Positions 47,860 through 59,346 of a stretch of 64,000 nucleotides of DNA are shown here, one piece after another. This DNA is from Chalciporus piperatus (Eukaryota; Basidiomycota; Agaricomycetes; Boletales; Boletaceae). Under the pieces are notes generated by a model. That model was not told where the DNA came from. It saw nothing but the letters and a program-made list of their open reading frames with translations, and did no database searches. The position numbers were made by a program, and so were the translations under genes. How positions within the stretch are numbered: the stretch's first letter is position 1; each line of letters opens with the position of its first letter. The stretch covers positions 1 to 64,000 of the forward strand of contig JBBPTG010000094.1 of NCBI GenBank assembly GCA_038093975.1, given 5' to 3'.

Positions 47860-50271
47860 ATGAACCCTGATACCGGTGATGCCAGTGGAATACCAAATTC
47901 ACTGGTGCTAACTGGCCACTCGCGTGCGGTATACTCGGTCGCATTTCTGCCTGATGGCAGTCAAGTTATCAGCGGGTCAATGGATGGGACGGTGAGGAAG
48001 TGGGGGGTGGAAGATGGTCGTGAGCTATCCACCATGGTGGACGGCAACGGCACAGTTGCAGCGATAGCTGTCTCGAGCGACGGACGATGGATAGCCACTG
48101 CCGCTGCGGCGAAACGGAATGTGACTCTATGGAATGCCGCGACACACGAAAAGGCCGTCGAGTCAACTGGCAGCCATTGGGGTGGTGTAGACTACCTGTC
48201 ATTTTCCAGCGATTCGACGAGGATCGCCAGCGGGTCGGCTGATACGACGGTGATCGTCTGGGCGGTGCCGACGGGCGAGCAGCTCTCGGAGCCGTTCCGT
48301 GGGCACGTCGAGGCTGTGACATCCGTCGTCTTTTCCCCAGATGGACTCAAGCTCGCAAGTACCGACGTGCATAACATCCAGATTCGGGACAGCCATTCTG
48401 GTGACCTCGTGATTCCGCCGATCGAATTGGAGTCATGGTCGCTCGCGTGGTCTCCCAGCGGCCAGCAAATATACGCCTCGTCTAGCCAGCTGATAAAATG
48501 CATCGATCCATCCACTGGCTCTACGCTCCTCGAGTGGAGAGCCCATGAATTGGGTATCACGCATATCTCTCTCTCACGCGACGGGCGGTTCATCGTGGTC
48601 GCGTCTAATTTTGCCAGAACCGCTCGGATCTGGAATACAGAGACGCAGAAAGAGTGGATGCGCCCACTCCAACATGAAACCTACGTGCGACATGTTGCCA
48701 TTTCACCGAATGCTACGCACGTTGTCTGTGGTACAGATGACACCAACGTTTACATTTGGTTGATCCCTGCCGATTCTACGTATGGTGATACGGTCACGAC
48801 ACGGATGATTGGAAGCACGGTATGTATGAGATATGACGAGGTATTCAGCTAGTACACGATGCTCCTTTCTACAGGTAAAAGCCAGAGAGCTCAGTATCAA
48901 ACCAGGTAACGCCATGGCAAGCTCTCAGACTTCGAATACTTTCCAACAGACCGCCTTGGGCAATGCATCCATCGAGTAAGCCACCCCCCGTTGAAAATGA
49001 TCATTTTTTTGAGTCACGGCCGACACATCACGCAACCCAGCTCCCCGAACGATATCACAAACGGTATCGTACGCGAACACAACGATCCATATACATCCGG
49101 TGGCTTTGCGGAAATCTACAGAGGCACTTACAATTCACCCTCGGGGACAATCAAAGTAAATGATATGATGCGGCAAAAGATGCCACTAACCATATTCTCA
49201 GGTCGCGATCAAATCCATCAAGACGTATGCAGAAGACGGCGGCAACTTGGAAAGGAAAAAGAGGGTATGCGGACGTGTTGGACGGATCCTCTGCCTGACC
49301 GTCTGACATCGCAATCCAAACAGCGGCTCAATCGAGAGATCAGGGTTTGGTTCCAACTTGACCATTTCAATGTCCTCCCACTCCTTGGGACAGCAGAGGG
49401 ATTCGGTCGATTCTCCGCCATGGTTTGTCCTTGGGTGGAGAACGGTACTCTGTCATCTTATCTGGACAATCGCTTTGAGAGCCTGAGAGCGGTTGAACTC
49501 ATTGTGTTGGTGCGTATTAGTAACCTCCCTGCAGAGCGGAGTTGATTGACTCCCCTAGATCAATGATGTCGCCTCTGGGCTCCACTATTGTAAGCAGCGC
49601 TGACCTATCGATACTGACCCTGACATGGACGAACTCCTGTTCAGTACATTCTTGTTCAATCGTGCATGGCGACCTGTCCGGTGTATGTGATATCGATCTA
49701 CTTATTATCATGTCAGTGTTGATATACCATCCATACAGTCAAATGTACTCATCCGCGAGAATGGAAGAGCCTACATATGCGATTTTGGTCTCTCGAACGT
49801 GTTGAACGCGATGGGGATGGTGTCTTTCTCGAGTTCATACCAGCCTCGCGGAACGCTTCGATGGTCAGCCCCCGAATTACTCGACCTTGTGCCAACCGAA
49901 ACCGACGAGGATGTAAAGATTGTCTCCTCAAAACGCACGGACGCATACTCGTTTGGATGCATCATGCTTCAGGTTCGTGGAAATGAGATCTGGATATCTT
50001 GCTTCGCCTCGTATGTTCTGACCGCGTAAATGATCGATAGACATTAACTGGAAAGGTCCCTTTTTACTATTACACACGCGAGGGACAGATCGTGCATGCG
50101 ATCGCGAGTGGGATGACTCCGAGACGTCCTAGCATTGCATTAGTCACAGATCATCGATGGGCGTTCATGCACCGATGTTGGGCTGTTGGCGATGCTGAAA
50201 AGTCGCGGCCTACCAGTGACGAGATCGTCGATTTTACTACGAAAGAGCTCGCCGAAGGTACAGAACCTTAG
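47860..50271 (+). CDS. WD40 propeller - TKL kinase fusion protein
   Basis: Nine exons (47860-48819, 48875-48975, 49041-49155, 49202-49264, 49324-49509, 49559-49589, 49645-49682, 49739-49972, 50041-50271) join in phase to 652 residues. Residues 1-320 form seven WD40 repeats, for example GHSRAVYSVAFLPDGSQV, SADTTVIVWAV and GHVEAVTSVVFSPDGLKL. A short linker (KARELSIKPGNAM) follows. The kinase domain then starts at DSPNDITNGIVREH and has GGFAEIYRG, the catalytic lysine in VAIKSIK, IVHGDLSG joined to SNVLI, CDFGLSNV, LRWSAPELLDL, LTGKVPFYYYT and RPTSDEIVDF, so it looks active. The linking intron 48976-49040 has a good GTAAGC donor. If it is retained, a stop at 48977 yields a WD40-only protein. 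The kinase frame has no good ATG of its own near its start, which supports fusion. The WD40 part may sense or dock a partner (inference). Confidence 0.8.
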
Positions 50272-50657
50272 AGGGGATGAAACGCATCGCACAGAGGGTT
50301 CAGGTACTTGACGCCTGACGTTCGTGATGATACATGGCTTCGCCATGATTTAGAAGGAACCATGCCAGATACTGTCGCATGTTCGCTTATTCCGAGTCAG
50401 GACGTAACCCTTCTATTCGATGTTTTGCTCCTAACTGCAACATGTACTCGTAGCAATCCTGTGAAATTGTCAATTAATGCCTTTATCGTGATCCATGTAA
50501 AATCAACAGAAGGTAAAGGGAGGTAGATGCGTACAACCAAGGTAATCTCGAACAGCTGTTCTGTTCGGCGTTGATACCTAATTACATCAATGAGGGTTCT
50601 GTTTACTTACTCTGGAGTGACAACTTGCGTGCGTCGGGCGACCGAATGACTTGTAGC
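50272..50657. other. Intergenic region between convergent genes
   Basis: About 390 bases between the kinase stop and the RRP46 stop. No gene or repeat is seen. Confidence 0.4.
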
Positions 50658-51362
50658 CTACGTCTCCATGTCACTATCGCCACTGGCACCTGATGATTCT
50701 CGAAGGCTCTCCTTCATCTTTATCCATACCACAGCCGCGCCTTCACTGGCAACTTTTTCTGCTTGAGCCAGTTCTTCCAAAGAGAGCGAGCTTCCTGAGC
50801 TGGCACAGTAGTTGGTCCATACCAACTTGGATGGGGGGATATCGCCTTCCGTTCCGACTTGATCAACACCAAACAAGAACGCGAAACATCCACCGCCATC
50901 TGATTCACCCTCCAGGTCCAGTACGATCTCCACATGACTCCCAGACTTTCGTCGACCTACGAAAACTGCACATAAGACGCCTCTCATAGGGATTGACCCT
51001 GCGTTCACCAACGCAAGACTACATGCGTTGATCTCGGCTGCGAGGAGAGTGTTGGTCGGAGGGGAGAGTGCTTGGACGACTACTTGGACCAGCGTTCGTG
51101 GGTGGTGGGCTAGAATGCATGCGCGTTCGATGATGCCCTTTAAGGCGGTTCCGACGTGTTTTTCTGTCGTTCCGGGTACGGATGAGAGAGGTCGGACGTG
51201 GACTTCGACCGTCGCGCGGGCGGGATGCTCGGCGGCTAGTCGGGCTGCGACAGGACCGCTGACAGAAGCGAGAGCGGTGGCTTCTCCAAAAGAGAACCGA
51301 GCGGATCCATCGACGCCTGAAAGTGCGTCAAATGATATCTTGATCGGAAGGGTGGGCGACAT
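50658..51362 (-). CDS. RRP46: Exosome complex subunit RRP46 (RNase PH fold)
   Basis: A ring subunit of the RNA exosome. Single exon, 234 residues, ATG at 51362 (MSPTLPIKISFDALSGVDGS). It shows the RNase PH fold: GSARFSFGEATALASVSGPV near the start, ATVEVHVRPLSSVPGTTEKH, then NTLLAAEINACSLALVNAGSIPM, a conserved strand-helix in Rrp46. Exosome RNase PH subunits in eukaryotes are catalytically inactive; this one lacks the phosphate-binding arginines of bacterial RNase PH as far as I can see. The C-terminal helix is Ala/Glu-rich. It is divergent from the AAA ATPase gene. Confidence 0.88.
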   Translation of the reverse strand: MSPTLPIKISFDALSGVDGSARFSFGEATALASVSGPVAARLAAEHPARATVEVHVRPLSSVPGTTEKHVGTALKGIIERACILAHHPRTLVQVVVQALSPPTNTLLAAEINACSLALVNAGSIPMRGVLCAVFVGRRKSGSHVEIVLDLEGESDGGGCFAFLFGVDQVGTEGDIPPSKLVWTNYCASSGSSLSLEELAQAEKVASEGAAVVWIKMKESLRESSGASGDSDMET

Positions 51363-51862
51363 ATTGGGAGGATGAGGGAAACACAGGATTTGTTAGATCT
51401 TTATCTCGAAAAGGAAATATCCGTGCCAAGTCAAACGACTTCAGAATCACAGTCACCTTCATCAGTCGAGCAGCATAGTCACGTAACGCTTTTGACGAGT
51501 CTTTTGGCATGATTTGTGAGCTCTGGTTGGTTGGCTCTTCACAAATAAGGGAATTACCTGATGCTCTAGCCATAAAGAAAAACGGGCACGAAAAGTTTCG
51601 AGTTTCTCGGCAGGCTGATGTTGCAGCTCCTTGCAGTCACCGCTTGTGCTGTGGCAGCTGTCATCGGGTTGGAGACAAACGATGAACATAGCCTACAACT
51701 GTCTCCAATATGCTGTGCATCTTGAGTCACCACCGCGTATCTGAGGCTCCGAGTAAAGCGAGCGTCTGACTCGAGCCTCGAGGCAATTTGACAGGACATT
51801 CATAAAAGCTTGCCCAAAGTCAGAACGAGACCTTCATCCCCGCCCTCGAAGTTCGTCGTAGT
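51363..51862. promoter_or_regulatory. Divergent promoter region, RRP46 / AAA ATPase
   Basis: 500 bases between divergent starts. No coding sequence is seen. Confidence 0.45.
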
Positions 51863-53813
51863 ATGGCCTCCCTACAAGAAGTCATCGAGCAGTTGCTCGC
51901 CACTGCCAGTAATAGCACGACCAACGACGGCACCACTTCTACCCTCTCGGGGCCATTCGACTTCATCCGAATTTCATTATTTTCCAACAAAGCCTTGCGT
52001 GACTGGGCAATCCTCCTAGTCATCGGTAGTGTTTTTGAGATCGGTCGCAGGTCGCTATCTTCGTGGTGGAGTTGGTTGGTTGATTCGTTCTTCATCACTG
52101 CAGTATTCGATCAAGATGATTTCAGCTACCGTGCGTCACTGCGTTTCAACGTGACTGGACCCTTCATTTACTGACTCCTTTGACAGAATGGATCCAGTTC
52201 TGGTTATCCAAACACCCTGCATGGGGTACGTCCAGTCGTCTCCGACGCATTGATCTTTGGTGCTGATTCAGCGAGTTTACAGAGAAAGCTCGGAATGTTG
52301 AGGTTACCACTTCCGACTTTGGGCTGGACACCCCTTACGAGGAGATTTCCGATGAGAAAACGAGGAAAATTTCATATATCCCAGCGGTATCACAGACCTA
52401 TTCTCTCTGGCATAAATACCGATGGATGCAGGTCACTCGCGAAACCGAATGCATTCGGGGGGGATGGTCCCAAAGGGTAACTCTTACATTCAGGTACGCT
52501 TTTTCCGCACAGTGCTCATCAGCGTGTTGCTCATTCGTCATACTAGAATCTTGACCCGTGATCATAGCATTCTCACAGAGCTGATCCAACAAGCTAGGAA
52601 GGAGTACCAAAAGGCTCAACAGGACTCGATCACTATCTATTCCAGTAGACTTGGAAGGTGCGTCTATTCTCAGGAAAAGGCTTACTTGCTGAGAATACGA
52701 TTTGCAATAGCGAGGGCTGGAGGGAAATTGCCACACGTCCTAAGCGTCCCCTCAATTCCATTGTCCTCAACCCGGGCGTGGTCAATCTCGTACTTGAAGA
52801 TGCTCGTGATTTCCTTGAAAGCAAGCAATGGTACGCTGATCGTGGCATCCCTTTCCGCCGAGGATATCTCCTTGTATGTCCTTTTTGACTTCCATTGAGA
52901 ACTCCTGGCTCACTTTTTTTTTAGCATGGTACCCCCGGAGCTGGAAAGACCTCTCTCATCCATAGCATCGCAGGCGAATTGGGGCTCGATGTCTACATCG
53001 TTTCTCTGTCTCGGTCCGGACTAGACGATACCGGCCTCATTGAGCTTATCTCTGAACTCCCCCATGGAGGACATCGACGCCGCCTTCCACCACGGTATCA
53101 ATCGTGAAACCCCCGCACCCGCAAAACTCCCTGAGCATCCCGATTCTGATGAAGAAAAACCACGCGATAAACCTCCCACCAGCGGTGGCGGTATCTCACT
53201 CAGCGGTCTCCTCAACGCGCTCGACGGTATCGCAGCTCAAGAAGGTCGTATTCTCTTCGCTACCACGAACAAGTACAACGCGCTTGATCCTGCGCTGTGT
53301 CGACCTGGTCGGTTGGATCTCCACATCCAGTTCAAGCATGCGAGTCAGTACCAAGCCGAGGAACTGTTCAAGCGCTTCTACGCACTTCCGTCACCTAAGC
53401 TTCCTGCAGAAGCAGAGACGGCGAAGACGGACGAGGTTGAATTGGAGAAGAGCAACAGTGAGAGTGGAGACTCAGGGTTTGAAGACGCTCCGGCCAAAGA
53501 CCTCATCGATCTCGCTTCCGAGTCCTCCATCCCTCCTTCGGCTTCTGTCGTCTCAGAGAAGACCGACGCGGAACCCCACGCCCCACTCCACCGAGCGCCA
53601 ACCTTCACCGGCATCTCTCACAGTATCCGCGCACCTCAATTGTCCCACGACGAACTCACCAAACTCGCTGCTCAATTCGCTGCCTCTGTCCCTGACCGAC
53701 AGTTTTCGATGGCTAGTCTGCAGGGGTTCCTCATGACGTATAAGACGAGACCATATGAGGCTGTGGCGAGTATTTCGGCGTGGGTGGAACAGGAGCTTAA
53801 GGAGACGAAGTAA
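51863..53813 (+). pseudogene. BCS1-like AAA ATPase with a frameshift at Walker B
   Basis: BCS1 proteins are membrane-anchored AAA ATPases; the mitochondrial one inserts the Rieske protein into complex III. The ATG at 51863 gives a BCS1 N-terminal domain with a helix near residues 40-55. Exons continue through SRLGSEGWREIATRPKRPL and the Walker A HGTPGAGKTSL. After SGLDDTGLIELISELP (about 53062) the family continues with about six residues ending in IAL and then MEDIDAAF. Here ELP is followed directly by C and then the MEDIDAAF codons in another frame, so about 17 nt of the Walker B strand are missing. The downstream frame is otherwise intact to 53813, with sensor-1 FATTNKYNALDPALCRPGRLD and a long acidic insert. 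No intron can explain the gap. It is either a very young pseudogene or an assembly error. Confidence 0.75.
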
Positions 53814-54200
53814 AATTTAAAGGCGACGGGTGCTTGATGGTAAAGCTTGACGTCCTTATACCCAGCATACTTAGACACATCATATCATACGACAACCAAA
53901 CACTTTGTGCGATACTATTTGCAATATCACGAATTCATAGCAATATTGGCTGTCTCTTTCACTCGTGAATTATTCGACCCAGATATTGGTCTTGACGAGC
54001 CTCGTATTCCTGGACCTTGTAAAGTCCTCAACGAACGCTGGCTCGGGGTTATATAGGATGGCAAGTACTTACCTCAAAGAGGTTCCCGACTTCTGGGTAA
54101 AACACCTCCAGCACCTTTCGACGACATTGAAGTGCAGTCGATCATCGAGTCATATACAATGTAATCAATCCAACCTAGTGTCAGAATATTTACTATCAAA
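53814..54200. other. Intergenic region; right end is duplicated near 58825
   Basis: About 390 bases between convergent genes. The part from about 54130 is repeated, with about 85-90 percent identity by eye, at 58817-58897. Confidence 0.5.
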
Positions 54201-55822
54201 TCATACACATGTATGGACCCTGATTTCATCCAACACAAAGTAAACCTTGCCACTCCATGCATCAATTTTAATGTTCATATTTCTCCAGACGGGGTGAAGC
54301 ATGGAAAAATCCGTCCTTGGCCCAAGATCAACCCGACAAACCGGACCACTCGCATCCATCGAAAACGTTTGAATGCCAATGTATTTTTTCGTGTCTAACG
54401 TGCGGCCTCTGATGCAGCACACACCGCGTCCGAACCCATCCTCCGAACTTCCTACCTCGACAACTGTCATGAATTCATCCTTCAAAGTGATCAAAGGGGT
54501 ATATTGTGACAGTGTGATCGTTTCAATTCCGGGAGAACTTGAAGCGGTTAGAGTGGGGTCTATAGCGTTGTACTCCTCTCGGCAAGAGTCGGGACCATAC
54601 GACTGGTAACGACCAATCATGGCTCGTATCTCTGTCGTCTGCACCCCTCCAACATTGGTAACCCTATTTCCACGGAGGACCCACCTGGGTAAGTCGATGG
54701 TCTTGCAAATCCCCTCGTGTGTCATCTGCAACATCCCGCCGTCCGCGGCAGTAGCACTGGACTCCACTTCCGAAGGAAGCCGGAATGCCTGTATGTGGTG
54801 GTCCGGACCCTTGCACTCGGAGGTAACAAGAATATGTGTGTCTGTTAAGAGGAATTTCGCGGAGCGCGACTCATAAGTCCACAAACGCTCGAGCATTTCC
54901 GGTGCCTTTGCTTCCAGTTGATTATAGCCAGACGGACGATGACGTACCAAACTTACCATGGTGGACATGAATGGTGGAAGATGGTATATCTTCTCCGTTG
55001 TCATGTCAAGCACAACAGATATAAATTCATCATTTAGCACGAAGCCTGAAAAGATGCAGATGTTCGTGGACTGGCAGTGAACTGGTGGACATGTCCTGGA
55101 AATGAAAGCGGAATGGCAGCCTCTAGCGATAGTGACAGACGAAAGTGGCCAACGATCTTCAACAAGGTCCTATCGTGTTTCATGCTATCAGTCATTGGTT
55201 CGATACAACGAAAACTTACAGTGGATAAGCACTATTCCGAGGCCTGAGAAGCACGCATGTGATGGGATGACCCGTGAGAGTGACCGTGTCAGCACACAGG
55301 ATGCGATCAATGCCTTCGCTGGAGTCGTCCAAATGAAACAAGACGTGAGTTTGTAGGTCGTCGGAGTTGAGGTTGTGATAGCCCACGGATGACTCGAAGG
55401 TTGTGATCAACCATGCTCCCCATTGCGGGAAATGCCAGTTACGGTACCGATCGGCGGCGACTCTGGGGAATGTGCGAACGGGATCCAGATGGAACTCGCG
55501 AGCAGACCAAGGTTACAACTTTGCAGATTGGACTAATGCACGCTCGAGGAAGTTCAATCCCTCTTTGTCACCGGCACGTAGGTATGGTCCTGGAGGTCGG
55601 GGAAGCGCTGCATTTTTGTATGCACGGATCCAAACCACGGGCTGCTGCGTCACTGAATACAATGTCTTCGAGACCTATATCATCGAATCGACCCGGCAGA
55701 ACATCAGCGGTAATCAACACATCGATGATCTCCACCACGCCTACCTGTCGAAGACGGATGATGTCCGGCGGTGAGAGAAAGGATATGATGCGAAGGAGAA
55801 TGTCTTCTGCAAGTCCTAACAT
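54201..55822 (-). CDS. F-box domain protein
   Basis: F-box proteins select substrates for SCF ubiquitin ligases. The ATG at 55822 gives MLGLAEDILLRIISFLSPPDIIRLRQVG, an F-box of the form common in Agaricomycetes. Exons continue with LITTFESSVGYHNLNSDDLQTHVLFHLDD and a last exon of about 280 codons (MLNDEFISVVLDMTTEKIYH to the stop at 54201). That exon is beta-rich and has no recognised repeats. The intermediate introns (around 55040-55200 and 55410-55570) were not all resolved, so the model is approximate. The gene is duplicated in truncated form at 58898-59346. Confidence 0.7.
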
Positions 55823-56135
55823 CCTAGAAGTTTAATGGTGCTTAGTCTGGACGTGAGATCGGTCCGGCCCGGACGGGCCATTGGTGACTCCGAAGAGCAT
55901 TCGTTTGAACTAACTGTACATGGAGTCTAACTGGCATCGAGCCCCACAAAGCCTGCGGCAAGTCTCCCTGAATCATTGACAAAGGTAAATTGGAGTTTAA
56001 GTACTACTCCACATACTCGTACATGAAACCGATTTGGACATGAGACATCTGTGTTCTACACATATGTTCTCTGATAAAATAAATAATAAGCTGTCATGAA
56101 TCTTTCCGTGAATCGCTAGATGTCTCCAGTTAACA
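55823..56135. promoter_or_regulatory. F-box promoter, partly duplicated
   Basis: The first 120 bases (55828-55945), including the GC palindrome-like ggtccggcccggac, recur at 59362-59480 upstream of the truncated copy. The rest is the 3' flank of the protease gene. Confidence 0.5.
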
Positions 56136-57609
56136 TTAATAGTTGAGGGTCGCGGTGGTATAGGCTGTGCTGGCGAAGCCAACCTGTTTGTTGATCGTGT
56201 CAAAGACGCTGTAGTAACGCTCGCTAAAATGACACGCATGAGTAACTTTCGCAGTCGGAAACGAAACATGAACGTACAGGAAGGAGTATCCAATGATGAA
56301 GTCAAGACCAGAACCAGACGGAGTACCGATGCTTTGAACCATGAGGTAGATCGCGTCGGAGCTACCACCGATGAAGGTGTTGAGCGAGCGAGGCCAGATC
56401 TGGGCGTCGGGTATGAGGTCGTACGCCACGCCCCCAATGTTGAACGTCAAAGTCTGCAGGTTGGCATATTGGTCCTGGGTGATGGTAAGAAGGCCAGTGG
56501 CAGAGTCCACGGTAGCCCCTGTCGAAACCTTGTAATTGTCGAATGCATCTACATGAACACAGTGTGAGGCGCGAGCATTAAGATAGATAGATTCATATCT
56601 CTTACCGGAGGCGATGAGAATGACAGTCGTGCTGGTGTCAACGATACCAGCGGTAGAAGGCAAGATTGTCCAACCACCGTAAGAGATCTCCGACTGGTCG
56701 ATACCCCAGAAGCTCGATGCAGGCGCGATATTGGTGAGAGGGACGTAGTTCACGGGGCCAGTAATGACACTGCTGTCATAATCACCAAAGGTGAGTTCTC
56801 CGGTGCTGTCTGGTGCAGAAGCGGGGACGAAGTAGATGCCAAGCACCTCCTGCGAGATGACTCCCTCAGTGTAAAGGTTGTCTGTGACCGTGCCGATAGT
56901 GAAGGCACCGGACACAGTGCCCTGGGTGAGGACGGTGGGACCAACTCCGAGAATGCCATCAAGACCATCAAAACCGGTGACTTGGCTAGCGACACCGATC
57001 GACTGCTCCGCGATTGTCAAACCGGGAGCCAATGTGACAATATCGATCCACTCTTCTCCAGAGAATGATCCAGAACTGTAGGAAACAGACTATGAACGCA
57101 TCGTTATTAGATTCGACGACGGAAACGAAGAAAAAAAGCCGCCCAAACGTACAACGGTGTTGCCGGTGTCTACGCTGGTGCTTGTCGGGGTGTACGCTTT
57201 TCCAGCTCCTACCCAAGTGTTGGAACTTCCGGTATCGATCAATAACGTGTCTGTATTTGTCAAATTCAACGCCCGTGTTCACGAGCACAATGAACTACTC
57301 ACATTCAGTTGGAGGACTGCCAACCTGAACTTGGGTAATGTAGGCCACCCCATAATTCGGGACGCCAAACGATGTGCTGCGTTTTCCAAGTCCAATATCC
57401 AAGTTCGATTCGTTCAGGTTGCCAGCTTGTCGCATGAACTTGGCACGAGCCTGATCCCTCTCGAGAATGCTGCGTGTACCATTCGCACTGATCTTCGTCG
57501 CGAAGCCTAGGGTAGTTTTTCCAGTTCTGCGAGAAACGGGGCTAGCGTCCACAACGGTTAAGAAGAGGAGAATTTGTAGCGAAACCAGCGCTTTAGTAGT
57601 AGGGAACAT
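56136..57609 (-). CDS. Secreted aspartic protease (pepsin family A1)
   Basis: The ATG at 57609 begins MFPTTKALVSLQILLFLTVV, a signal peptide, followed by a basic propeptide of about 60 residues. The mature part has LLIDTGSSNTWVG (first catalytic Asp, across an intron near 57200-57300), YSSGSFSGEEW (flap region), DGILGVGP, GELTFGDYDSSVITGPVNYVPL and the second catalytic Asp in GIVDTSTTVILIAS. It ends YYSVFDTINKQVGFA. The second site is DTS rather than DTG, which pepsin-family motifs tolerate. About 400 residues over five exons; similar in layout to polyporopepsin-type enzymes. It lies between an F-box gene and its truncated copy. Confidence 0.9.
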
Positions 57610-58897
57610 GTTGAGTGGGTGATGTTTTCTGCCATCATCTCAAACCTTTTTAAACCATCTGGAGCCGCTTAAAGAGCGTATGAGATGATCTGGCAGATGA
57701 CGCTTGGAAGGAGTTGCGTGTGATACGCAGTGGGGAGGGGGAATGTTGGCTTCCATACAGGCCTGATTGAAGCGCAGATGAGCCCTCGACTCAGTCCTAA
57801 TCGACAGGGATTGCTGTGCCGTATGTCACCAGGGATAAGCGCTAAGCATTGGACACAGGTTAAGTCAGTGAAAAATGTCACGCTAACCCAGGTGCGGTTC
57901 GATCGCGCCAGGTAGCTGACTGCGACCGTGAGTCTCATGCCATTGGGCTGTGCGTTTCAAGTTGCTGTTCGGTTTCACTTGGAAACCTCGACGTCGGACC
58001 TCTGCAGAGCCTCTTTGAGATCAGGGAAGAGGAAACAGGTACTGATTGTAGACACGGTTTGCCTGAAGTCCGAAGCGAATGATGCAAATTCAAAGGTTGG
58101 CTTCGACACAGCCACTCCGCGGTCTCTCAACGATACATGGACGCGGACTCGGAGGATCATTTCGACGCTCCCGCTATCAAACAATTGCCCTTAGTCGACG
58201 TCACTAATGCTCGGGGATCGTCCAAATGGCCGGCATGGTATCGGTCAAGGGAAGCTCTATTTCGCTCCTAAAAGAAATTGACTGAGGCCGACGAGATGCC
58301 ACTGAAGTGCCATGCAAAAGGCTCATACTTATATCCGACCAGAAAGAATTAAGAATTGCCGCTGATGACTGGAACAGGACTGACTGTCTCATTAGTGGAA
58401 AATCGAGGCAACCCACGTCGGTAATAGCTTACATCTGCTGACTGTGGGGCAAGTGTGGGGTATTCCCTCCGTCGCCCTCATCACTGAGAGTCGGCTGCCT
58501 TCTACAGGAACCGACTCTCAACATGAAATAGCTCCACGAGAGCAGTGGCTGAAGGATGGTTCCCCCGGCCTGATGATCAATACATGCGAACGTCGCTCAA
58601 CCTGCCGATCAACAACTCCCGACAATAAGTCATCCCCTGGATTCTTAACTCACTGTCGTGCGGGGGGAACACAATCCTCGTATTTGACAGAGATGACTCG
58701 AACAAGGGGACCATTCCGAGTCGTATTCCGGCAATACTAGACTCAGCTACGTCGTGAATACCACCGTCTATCTACACAAGTAGAGCGCAAGACGCTTCGT
58801 CGAGATTCGACCACTTTCATCCTCTACAAGTGCAGTCGATCATTGAGTCATATACCATGTGATCAGTCCAACATAGCGTCAGAATATCACTAGCAAA
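57610..58897. other. Intergenic region upstream of the protease gene
   Basis: 1.29 kb with no supported gene. It contains the protease promoter (a T/A-rich patch just upstream of 57609) and, at its right end from about 58817, sequence duplicated from 54130-54200. Confidence 0.5.
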
Positions 58898-59346
58898 TCA
58901 TACAAATTTATGGATCCTGATTACACCGGACACACAGCAAACCCTGCCACTCCATGCATCAAACATAAACCCCATCGAAGCCCAAATGGGGCGAAGCATG
59001 GTCAAATCCCTCCTTGCCCCAAGATCAATCTGACAAACTGGACCGCTCGCATCCACAGAAAATGGTTGAATGCAAAAGTGATGCGTCATGAGACCCGTGT
59101 CAATGACGGAGCACATACCGCGTCCGAACCCATCTGCCGAACTTCCTACCGCGAAAAATTGCACGTGTTCACCCTCCAAAGAGATCAGAGGGGTATATTG
59201 TGACAGTGTGATTGTTCCAATTCCGGGAGAATTTGAAGCGGTTAGAGTGAGGTCTATGGCGCTGTGGCAGGATTTCCTCGAGTCACCCAGGTACCGATGA
59301 CTCATGGCTCGTATCTCCGTCGTCTGCACCCCTCCAACATTCTGGA
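58898..59346 (-). pseudogene. Truncated F-box gene copy (internal deletion)
   Basis: The - strand frame reads TTEIRAMSHRYLGDSRKS and then TLTASNSPGIGTITLSQYTPL, GSSADGFGRGMC and SVDASGPVCQIDLGAR, ending at 58898. It is clearly similar to the last third of the F-box protein at 54201 (TLTASSSPGIETITLSQYTPL, GSSEDGFGRGVC, SMDASGPVCRVDLGPR). At 59346 the copy jumps straight into the sequence around the F-box start codon (aagtcctaacatcct) and its promoter. The segment corresponding to about 54656-55811, including the F-box itself, is gone. The rejoined start codon is out of frame with the remaining part. Confidence 0.8.

Noticed and set aside
53104..53736. 210-codon alternative frame over the BCS1-like gene
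   Set aside because: Shadow of the real frame, which carries the AAA sensor and arginine-finger motifs; the alternative is Ser/Arg/Pro-rich noise.
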